Of a DNA stretch of 5,565 bases, positions 1 to 5,565 are shown piece by piece (within the stretch, counting starts at the first letter, position 1; each line of letters begins with the position of its first letter). The stretch lies in the NCBI GenBank assembly GCA_009885595.1, contig VFKJ01000825.1, positions 1-5,565 on the forward strand. The letters are read 5' to 3'. The stretch is from Myxococcales bacterium (GTDB lineage Bacteria > Myxococcota > Myxococcia > Myxococcales > Myxococcaceae). Made by a program: the position numbers and the translations under genes. The notes under the pieces are model-generated. The model was given only the letters and a program-made list of their open reading frames with translations, was not told the DNA's origin and searched no databases.

Positions 1-1
1 C

Positions 2-334
2 ATCCCCATCCCCATCGCCACCGGCGCGGGTCCCGGTGAGGCGCCCCGCCCCGTGCCCCCGCTGGTGGTGCGCATCGACTCGGAGCCCCCGGGCGCGAAC
101 GTCGAGCTCGCCGGCACCAGGGTGGGCCAGACGCCCTTCGAGGCGCGCGTGGAAAAAGTGAAGCTGCCCGTCGCCCTGCGGCTCTCGGCGGACGGCTACG
201 AGTCGACCGAGGCCATGCTCACCGACGTGACGGGTCCGAGCCTCTCCCTGGCGCTGAAGAAGAAGGTCGCCGTGGTGCGTCCGCCCTCGGGTGGCGGAGG
301 GGGCAAGAACCCCGACATCAAGACCTCGCGATGA
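2..334 (+). CDS. PEGA-domain protein, C-terminal fragment (5' end outside window)
   Basis: The frame is open from the left edge to a TGA at 332-334, so only the C-terminal 110 residues are visible. A Pro/Ala/Gly-rich linker (IPIPIATGAGPGEAPRPVPP) leads into one PEGA domain: VVRIDSEPPGANVELAG, then GQTPFEARV, then LRLSADGYEST. This matches the family pattern of SxPxGAxVxxxG, GxTP and a terminal GY. A basic patch (ALKKKVAVV) and a Gly-rich tail (SGGGGGKNPDIKTSR) close the protein. PEGA domains are small beta-rich modules, usually extracytoplasmic and often tied to surface-layer or envelope proteins; in myxobacteria they commonly end transmembrane Ser/Thr kinases. Linker plus PEGA plus polar tail fits such a kinase, but no kinase domain is visible, so that is inference. 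A GTG at 53 is in frame, but the reading frame and linker continue upstream of it, so it is unlikely to be the start. The stop overlaps the next gene's ATG, implying translational coupling. Confidence 0.8.
   Translation: MPIPIATGAGPGEAPRPVPPLVVRIDSEPPGANVELAGTRVGQTPFEARVEKVKLPVALRLSADGYESTEAMLTDVTGPSLSLALKKKVAVVRPPSGGGGGKNPDIKTSR
331..334 (+). promoter_or_regulatory. ATGA stop/start overlap (translational coupling)
   Basis: The ATG of the zinc-finger membrane gene (331-333) and the TGA of the PEGA gene (332-334) share two bases. The nearest purine-rich stretch (GGCGGAGGGGGCAAG, about 294-308) ends more than 20 bases before the ATG, too far for a normal ribosome binding site. Ribosomes terminating on the PEGA gene therefore probably reinitiate here, which would tie the amounts of the two proteins together. 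Confidence 0.7.
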
Positions 335-1773
335 AGAACCCGGCCCAGCCGCTGAAGTGCGAGCGCCACGGCGCCCTCGCCGGCTGGGAATGCACCGTCT
401 GCCACCACCCGCTGTGCCCCGACTGCGCGGCGCTCAAGGTGCTCAACCCCATCACCATGCTCGCGTGCGGCCTCTGCGGGGAGCTGGTCGAGCCGCTGCT
501 GCGCAAGAAGAGCGACACCGCCACCCTGGCCCAGCGCATTCCCGGCGCGTTCGCCTTTCCGTTTCGGGGCGAGGGCCTGCCCGCCTGGCTGGGGATCTCG
601 ATGTTCCTCTGGGTGCTCTCGCTGCTGGGCGCAATGGGCTTCCTCCTCGGCTGGGCCATCGCGCTGGCGAGCCTCTTTGGGCTGACCCGGTCCACCGCGC
701 GCGGCGGCGACCACCTCGAGCTGTCCGACTTTCAGGATCCGCTGCAGTCGATCGTGATGCCGGTGGCGCGCTTCTCCATCGTGATGTTCCCGGCGTGGGG
801 CGGCGTGCTGCTGGCCGCCTACTACGGCAAGCCGTGGCTCAACTGGGTGGCGCTGCTGGTCACCGCGCTCTGGAGCCCCACCGCGTACATCGGCGCCGCC
901 GCCGGCACGAGCCTGCTGCACCTGCTCAACCCGGTGCGCGTGCTGGGCGCCACCGCGCACATCGGCAAGGACTTCGGGGTGTACCTGCTGGGCATCGTGA
1001 CCGTGGGCGCCACCATTCTGATCTCCTGGCCGGTGGCCTTTCTCGTCAACAAGCTGCTGGTGGTGCCGGTGCTCAGCGGCGTGCTCACGCAGATGGTGCT
1101 GGCCTTCGGGCCGCTGGTGGGCGCTCGGGTGGCCGGCCTGGTGTTGATGCTGCACGGGCCCGTCTTCGGCTGGGGCGACGAGCTCGAGCAGTGGGAGCCG
1201 GTGCTGGGCGATGCCCAGCCGCGCGGTGAGCTGCCGGTCAAGCGCAGCCTGCCCGCGCACCTGCCGATGTCCATCGAGCTGGAACCCGAGGCCCCTGCGC
1301 TCCACCCCGCGCAGCAGGTCGATCGCTTCGCGGCGCTCGAGGTGAACCCCGACGCCGAGGCGCCGCCCGAGGTGGCCCCGCTCGACGTGGCGCTGCTGCC
1401 GAGCTTCGGGGAACAGTCGGCCGTGGCCATTCGCAAGGCGATCGGCGCGGGGAAGGCCGAGGTGGCGCTCGACGGGTTCCGCTCGACGGGGCTGACGGCG
1501 GCGCAGCAGCTGAGCTTCGAGGAGCTGGTGTGGCTGGGGCAGACCGCCAGCGCGCACATCGACTACGAGTCGGCCGAGCTGGCCTTCCACAAGGCCGCCG
1601 AGCGCCCGGCCCCGGCGGAAGAGCTCGGGCGGGCGCGGGTGATGCTGGCGAGGCTGCTGGCCGAGCGGCTGAATCGGAAGGACGACGCGCAGAGGTGGAT
1701 GACTCGCGTCGTCGCCGAGCAGCCGGGCACCAGGGCGGCCACCTACGCGCAGACCTGGTTGGCAGAGAAGTGA
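331..1773 (+). CDS. Zinc-finger (B-box-like) polytopic membrane protein with C-terminal TPR-like domain
   Basis: This 480-residue protein has three parts. Residues 10-49 carry a zinc-binding pattern: C10-x2-H13, C21-x2-C24, C29-x2-C32 and C46-x2-C49, with the B-box-like phrase GWECTVCHHPLCPDC. Residues 85-275 are hydrophobic, with about five or six membrane segments near 85-117, 142-165, 168-195, 215-240 and 241-275; their spacing recalls YIP1/DUF4013-type domains in myxobacterial proteins, a recalled and not searched resemblance. An acidic, Pro-rich linker (315-355) precedes a helical region (363-480) with alternating Ala/Leu helices ending in QPGTRAATYAQTWLAEK, typical of tetratricopeptide-like repeats. 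The Zn finger and TPR-like region probably lie on the cytoplasmic face as protein-binding modules. The exact role is unknown. The ATG sits inside the preceding gene's stop (ATGA) and has no Shine-Dalgarno sequence at normal distance, so translation is probably coupled. No enzymatic motif is seen. Confidence 0.85.
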   Translation: MKNPAQPLKCERHGALAGWECTVCHHPLCPDCAALKVLNPITMLACGLCGELVEPLLRKKSDTATLAQRIPGAFAFPFRGEGLPAWLGISMFLWVLSLLGAMGFLLGWAIALASLFGLTRSTARGGDHLELSDFQDPLQSIVMPVARFSIVMFPAWGGVLLAAYYGKPWLNWVALLVTALWSPTAYIGAAAGTSLLHLLNPVRVLGATAHIGKDFGVYLLGIVTVGATILISWPVAFLVNKLLVVPVLSGVLTQMVLAFGPLVGARVAGLVLMLHGPVFGWGDELEQWEPVLGDAQPRGELPVKRSLPAHLPMSIELEPEAPALHPAQQVDRFAALEVNPDAEAPPEVAPLDVALLPSFGEQSAVAIRKAIGAGKAEVALDGFRSTGLTAAQQLSFEELVWLGQTASAHIDYESAELAFHKAAERPAPAEELGRARVMLARLLAERLNRKDDAQRWMTRVVAEQPGTRAATYAQTWLAEK

Positions 1774-1817
1774 GCTGAATGTGCGGGGTGGAAGGGCCCG
1801 AGATCAGGGTAGCTGTT

Positions 1818-1823
1818 AAGGTG
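1818..1823 (+). promoter_or_regulatory. Ribosome binding site deciding the start of the coiled-coil gene
   Basis: AAGGTG lies six bases before the ATG at 1830. The alternative in-frame ATG at 1779 would add 17 residues (MCGVEGPEIRVAVKVKR) but lacks a comparable site. The sequence from 1830 also begins MEPENLTVRLLQEIRDEV, which I recall as the usual opening of similar small myxobacterial proteins. The 1830 start is therefore preferred. Confidence 0.6.
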
Positions 1824-1829
1824 AAGCGA

Positions 1830-2156
1830 ATGGAGCCCGAGAACCTCACTGTCCGCCTGCTGCAGGAGATCCGCGACGAAGTTCGCCGTTCCTCAGACAA
1901 GAGCGAAGTGCGCTTCGAGAAGATGGACCAGCGCTTCGAGAAGATGGACCAGCGCTTCGAGAAGATGGACCAACGCTTCGAGAAGATGGACCAGCGCTTC
2001 GAAGTGATCGAGACGAGCCTGCGCGATCTCGCTCAGCAGATGGTGATGCTCGCGCGCGGCATCAAGACCGCGCTCGAGCACCGGACCAATGTCGACGGTC
2101 GCCTCGACGACGCCGAGCGAAGGCTCGCCGACCTCGAGAAGCGCATCGGTCACTGA
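1830..2156 (+). CDS. Small coiled-coil protein with tandem RFEKMDQ heptads
   Basis: This 108-residue protein has no membrane segment, signal peptide or catalytic motif. An N-terminal segment (MEPENLTVRLLQEIRDEVRR) is followed by four exact copies of RFEKMDQ (residues 28-55) and the start of a fifth (RFEVIET). With Phe at heptad position a and Met at d, the same register runs on through I60, L64, L67, M71, L74, I78, V88, L92, L99, L102 and I106. The predicted coiled coil is thus nearly unbroken from residue 29 to the end. It is probably a soluble oligomer, with flanks of opposite charge at e/g. Similar small proteins opening with MEPENLT are, as I recall, common in myxobacteria and annotated as hypothetical; no function is known to me. 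It starts 56 bp after the membrane-protein gene and could share its transcript. An upstream start at 1779 is possible but less likely. Confidence 0.8.
   Translation: MEPENLTVRLLQEIRDEVRRSSDKSEVRFEKMDQRFEKMDQRFEKMDQRFEKMDQRFEVIETSLRDLAQQMVMLARGIKTALEHRTNVDGRLDDAERRLADLEKRIGH
1911..2003 (+). repeat. 21-bp tandem repeat, four full copies plus a degraded fifth
   Basis: Full units occupy 1911-1931, 1932-1952, 1953-1973 and 1974-1994. They are identical except for one synonymous change at 1973 (CAG to CAA, both Gln). The first nine bases of the next unit follow at 1995-2003, with the ninth base changed, and the full fifth unit (1995-2015) matches about 14 of 21 positions. Each unit encodes one heptad, RFEKMDQ, so gain or loss of a unit keeps both the reading frame and the coiled-coil register. 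The near-identity at DNA level suggests recent duplication or continuing homogenisation. Confidence 0.95.
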
Positions 2157-2174
2157 GCATCACGTTCGATCCGG

Positions 2175-3428
<1,254 letters not shown>

Positions 3429-3437
3429 GGGCGCATC

Positions 3438-3466
3438 GTTACAACGGAGCGCCCCGTTCCTGCCAG
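3438..3466 (-). promoter_or_regulatory. Candidate promoter for the kinase gene, possibly leaderless
   Basis: On the minus strand CTGGCA (3461-3466, four of six matches to TTGACA) lies 17 bases from TGTAAC (3438-3443, four of six matches to TATAAT). Transcription would start near 3430, almost at the ATG at 3428, giving a leaderless mRNA. That would agree with the absence of a Shine-Dalgarno there. Matches of this quality arise by chance, so this is tentative. Confidence 0.25.
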
Positions 3467-3591
3467 CCGGGCGATGAAACCCATGGCGTTGATCTGAATC
3501 AGGCCTGCCCGCGATGCCTCCGCGGCGCACCGAGCTCTCGTCGCAGCGACAGCACCCGGGCGTCCCACTCCGCGCGCAGGTCGTTCTCCTC

Positions 3592-3600
3592 GGAGGAAGG
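3592..3600 (+). promoter_or_regulatory. Strong Shine-Dalgarno-like sequence, oddly placed for the transporter
   Basis: GGAGGAAGG is the best ribosome binding sequence in the window, yet it ends 38 bases before the preferred transporter ATG at 3639. In-frame alternatives are TTG at 3612 (11 bases away) and GTG at 3621 (20 bases away). A GTG at 3604 is ideally spaced from GGAGG but lies in another frame, opening a 31-codon frame that ends at 3699 inside the transporter gene. The site therefore leaves the transporter start unresolved. Confidence 0.45.
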
Positions 3601-3638
3601 CCTGTGCCCGATTGTGGCCCGTGGCACAGTGGCCCGCC

Positions 3639-4703
3639 ATGGCCGATCGCATCGCCGACTTCTTCTCCGAGAAGACCGCGCGCCGGGCCGCGGCCCTGAT
3701 CATCTTCGTGGGGCTGATCTTCGCCTTCCGCCACCTCGTGCTGCTGCTGGTCTTCTTCATCCTCTTCGAGCGGGCGCTCTTCTTCTCCGCGGGGCTCATC
3801 TCGCGGCGCTTCAGGTGGAAGCGGCTGCCCGCCTTCCTGGTGGTGCTGGTGGTGGCCGCGGGCGTGCTCACGCTCGCGGGTTGGCTCTCGGCGGGCAAGG
3901 TGATCAAGGGCGTGGTGGAGCTGCGCACGGCCCTGCCCGAGCGCATCGCGGCGGTGCGAGAGCACCCGTGGTTCGTCGGCATCGCCGAGTACCTGCCCGA
4001 CTCCGAAGACCTGGCGAAGTCAGCCGAGCGCTATGCCTCTGACGTGGCGAAGTCGGCGGCGGCGGTGGGGCGCGCCTTCATCGCCGCGATCGTCGGCCTC
4101 ATCCTCGCGGTGGTGTACTTCCTCGACGAGGACCGCATTCGCGCCTACCGCGACTCGCTGAGCTCCCGAACGCTCTTCGGCACCCTGGTGCGCTGGGCCG
4201 AGCACCTCGCCGAGTCGGTGAGCCTCACGGTGCAGCTGCAGCTGGTGGTGGCCGCCTGCAACACGGTGCTCACCTTGCCGGTGCTGCTGATCATCGGCAT
4301 GGGCCACGTGCCCGGGCTGATGCTGCTCATCTTCGTCTCGGGGCTCATTCCCGTGGTGGGGAACATGATCAGCGGCTGGGTGCTGATCGTCCTCGCCTTC
4401 CAGGTGAAGGGCTGGCTGGGGGTGGTGATCTTCGTGGTGCTCACCTTCATCCTGCACAAGGTCGAGTCGTACTACTTGAACCCCAGGCTCACCGCGCGGC
4501 ACGTGGATCTCCCGGGGTTCGTGCTCATCCTCTCGCTGATCGCGTGGGAGCACCTGCTGGGCTTCACCGGCCTCTTCGTGTCCTTCCCGGTGCTGTACCT
4601 GGTGGGGAAGATCCGCTCTGAGTTCCGCGAAGAAGACGCGCCCCTCAGCGCCCAAACGGCCACAGCCCCTGCCACCACGGGCGGCGCACTCCCGCCAGGT
4701 TGA
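3639..4703 (+). CDS. AI-2E/PerM (UPF0118) family transporter
   Basis: From the ATG at 3639 this is a 354-residue polytopic membrane protein, a typical length for the family. Hydrophobic segments lie near residues 17-44 (two close helices), 63-85, 144-163, 205-222, 224-245, 246-273 and 293-318. A soluble loop falls between the third and fourth segments (about 86-143), as is usual in AI-2E proteins. The C-terminal half carries the family signature: GLIPVVGNMISG (235-246), then HKVESYYLNPRLTARHVDLP (273-292), then a G-x2-G-x4-F-P ending (308-317). Family members include TqsA (autoinducer-2 export) and proteins reported as Na+/H+ antiporters, so the substrate cannot be inferred from sequence. The polar, Ala/Thr/Pro-rich tail (333-354) is probably disordered. 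The start is uncertain: TTG 3612 or GTG 3621 would add nine or six residues and sit nearer the strong Shine-Dalgarno, but MADRIADFFSEKTARR reads as a natural amphipathic N-terminus. Confidence 0.88.
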   Translation: MADRIADFFSEKTARRAAALIIFVGLIFAFRHLVLLLVFFILFERALFFSAGLISRRFRWKRLPAFLVVLVVAAGVLTLAGWLSAGKVIKGVVELRTALPERIAAVREHPWFVGIAEYLPDSEDLAKSAERYASDVAKSAAAVGRAFIAAIVGLILAVVYFLDEDRIRAYRDSLSSRTLFGTLVRWAEHLAESVSLTVQLQLVVAACNTVLTLPVLLIIGMGHVPGLMLLIFVSGLIPVVGNMISGWVLIVLAFQVKGWLGVVIFVVLTFILHKVESYYLNPRLTARHVDLPGFVLILSLIAWEHLLGFTGLFVSFPVLYLVGKIRSEFREEDAPLSAQTATAPATTGGALPPG

Positions 4704-4725
4704 AGCGCGGTGGGGCCGACGCGCC

Positions 4726-4767
4726 CGGCCTCGAGCGAAGCTCGGCCGCCCGTCGGGACTGCGGGCG
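4726..4767. terminator. GC-rich hairpins in the convergent spacer (possible bidirectional terminator)
   Basis: The 97-bp spacer 4704-4800 lies between two genes that end toward each other. CGGCC (4726-4730) pairs with GGCCG (4744-4748), and inside it GAGC-GAA-GCTC (4733-4743) forms a second stem, giving nine pairs with a two-base bulge. An overlapping stem, CGCCCG (4747-4752) with CGGGCG (4762-4767), shares two bases with the first, so both cannot form fully at once. Neither strand shows a T-tract afterwards, so factor-independent termination is uncertain, although the position fits. Confidence 0.4.
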
Positions 4768-4800
4768 AGCGCGCCTCACCCAGAGGTGGCACGGCCAGGG

Positions 4801-5565
4801 TCAGTGCGTTCCGGGGGTCACCTCGACCAGGCGGGAGCGCAGGGTGCGGGTGATGTTCCTGGGTGCCCCGACGAAATCGGACTTCTCCAGGTTCTCCACC
4901 GAGGCCATGAACTCCTCGGCCTTCCACACGTACTCCTTGCCGGTCCAGCCGTGGGTGGCGACCAGGTACTCGACGCCGTCCTTCTGGAAGTGGCCCTCGA
5001 TCACCGCCCAGTGCGCGCGCTTGCCGTCGTAGAGACCGGGGTTGCCCACGCTGTCGACGTCGAAGCCGATGAGCGCCGGGTGACCCTTGTCGAGCACCGC
5101 GTGCAGCTCCTTCAAGGTGAAGTCGGCGTTGACGGTGGCCTTGTACCCGAAGGTGCGCGCGAGCGAGGCGAGCTGGCTCGCGTAGAACATCTCGCCCTGG
5201 GTGGTGAAGCCCTTCGCCTTCGCGTCATCGAGCAGGCGGCGCGAGGTGTCGGCGGGAACGGAGTGGCTGTCCCAGCGCACCACGTCTTCGCTGCGCACGT
5301 AGGGGTTCAGGTTGCGCGCGTCCTTGCGATCCCAGAAGTCCATCACCATGCCCAGCGCGTAGAGGCCGCAGGTCGGCCCGTCCTGAATGCGGCCCGGCAC
5401 GTCAGCGCCCAGCTTGAGCGCCTTGTTCATCTCGGCGGTGAGCGCGGCGCGATCGACCGGCGAGAACGCGGTGCCGTTCGCCATGGTGACCGCGAGGGGA
5501 TCGGGCCGAGCCACCGGGGTCGAGGGCGTGGTGCTGACCGTCGGCTGCGTCACCGGGATGCGAAC
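4801..5565 (-). CDS. Papain-fold/C39-like cysteine peptidase-like protein (5' end probably outside window)
   Basis: The frame is open from the right edge to a TGA at 4801-4803. A GTG at 5553 would give 250 residues and an ATG at 5484 would give 227. Neither has a visible Shine-Dalgarno and the frame continues to the edge, so the true start may lie outside. Numbering from the GTG, residues 1-30 are Thr/Pro-rich and likely disordered, with no clear signal peptide. RIQDGPTCGLYALGMVMDFW (55-74) matches the oxyanion-Gln/catalytic-Cys motif of C39-like papain-fold peptidases (Q57, C62). KRAHWAVIEGHF (178-189) supplies the expected histidine, H181. A conserved-looking ATHGWTGKEYVW (199-210) and ASVENL (217-222) follow. 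The QxGPxCGL...HW...HGxxGK...SxxxL order recalls the eukaryotic actin maturation protease family, a tentative resemblance from memory. The third catalytic residue is not obvious (H201 or another). It may be a peptidase or a non-catalytic relative; the substrate is unknown. Confidence 0.7.
   Translation of the reverse strand, partial: VRIPVTQPTVSTTPSTPVARPDPLAVTMANGTAFSPVDRAALTAEMNKALKLGADVPGRIQDGPTCGLYALGMVMDFWDRKDARNLNPYVRSEDVVRWDSHSVPADTSRRLLDDAKAKGFTTQGEMFYASQLASLARTFGYKATVNADFTLKELHAVLDKGHPALIGFDVDSVGNPGLYDGKRAHWAVIEGHFQKDGVEYLVATHGWTGKEYVWKAEEFMASVENLEKSDFVGAPRNITRTLRSRLVEVTPGTH

Larger units (their letters stand above)
3429..3638. promoter_or_regulatory. Divergent intergenic region between kinase and transporter genes
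   Basis: This 210-bp gap holds the start regions of both divergent genes. Visible elements are a weak inverted repeat AACGG-n6-CCGTT (3443-3458), the nine-base palindrome CTGAATCAG (3494-3502), the tentative kinase promoter, and a strong purine-rich GGAGGAAGG at 3592-3600. No convincing -35/-10 pair is visible on the + strand, and no well-supported gene lies within it. Confidence 0.5.

Noticed and set aside
196..1590. A 464-codon open frame on the minus strand, antisense to the zinc-finger membrane gene
   Set aside because: Its translation is rich in Arg, His, Gln and Gly with no recognisable domain, as expected opposite a GC-rich gene with strong third-position bias. The + strand gene has clear motifs and membrane segments.
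1238..1900. Minus-strand frame of 220 codons crossing the end of the membrane-protein gene
   Set aside because: It is a Ser/Arg/Pro/Ala-rich shadow of the coding strand with no domain and a composition unlike the real proteins here.
1911..2003. CRISPR-like or regulatory direct repeats
   Set aside because: The units are contiguous without spacers and keep the reading frame of a coding sequence, so this is an intragenic tandem repeat.
1893..2153. Minus-strand frame with repeated LLEALVH units opposite the coiled-coil gene
   Set aside because: The repeat is just the reverse complement of the 21-bp repeat. The + strand has the ribosome binding site and a coherent heptad register.
3494..3502. 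CTGAATCAG palindrome as an operator
   Set aside because: Four-base half-sites occur by chance in any 200-bp region, and there is no second copy or overlap with a credible promoter.
3429..3965. In-frame upstream extension of the kinase to a start at 3965
   Set aside because: The added 179 residues are low-complexity His/Glu/Arg-rich sequence and lie mostly antisense to the well-supported transporter gene. The natural start is at 3428 or 3386.
4472..4927. Minus-strand frame of 151 codons across the transporter 3' end and the spacer
   Set aside because: It overlaps two well-supported genes in other frames and shows no domain or ribosome binding site.

Overview
This is a GC-rich window with strong G/C bias at third codon positions. 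The protein families point to a myxobacterium (Myxococcota) or close relative: a PEGA-domain protein, a B-box-like zinc-finger membrane protein with a helical-repeat tail, a small coiled-coil protein beginning MEPENLTVRLLQEIRDEV, and an unlinked membrane histidine kinase. This assignment rests on recalled family resemblance and composition, not on a search.

Layout from left to right. Bases 2-334 (+) are the 3' end of a PEGA-domain protein, possibly the extracytoplasmic tail of a Ser/Thr kinase. Its stop overlaps the start of the next gene (ATGA at 331-334). Bases 331-1773 (+) encode a 480-residue protein with an N-terminal zinc finger, a polytopic membrane domain and a C-terminal TPR-like domain. 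Bases 1830-2156 (+) encode a 108-residue protein that is almost entirely coiled coil; it contains a nearly perfect 21-bp tandem repeat in which each unit encodes exactly one heptad. Bases 2175-3428 (-) encode a six-segment membrane histidine kinase convergent with the coiled-coil gene. A divergent intergenic region at 3429-3638 separates it from 3639-4703 (+), an AI-2E/PerM family transporter. A 97-bp convergent spacer containing GC hairpins (4704-4800) is followed by 4801-5565 (-), a papain-fold/C39-like cysteine peptidase-like protein whose 5' end probably lies outside the window.

The first two genes look like one translationally coupled unit, and the coiled-coil gene 56 bp downstream could share their transcript. 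The kinase, the transporter and the peptidase-like gene appear to be separate units. No response regulator is present, so the kinase partner cannot be named. There are no tRNA or rRNA genes, CRISPR arrays, insertion sequences or phage genes. Nothing here makes a clear case for an undescribed multi-gene system. The most interesting items are the heptad-sized DNA repeat, the zinc-finger/membrane/TPR protein coupled to a PEGA protein, and the peptidase-like protein with its ambiguous third catalytic residue.
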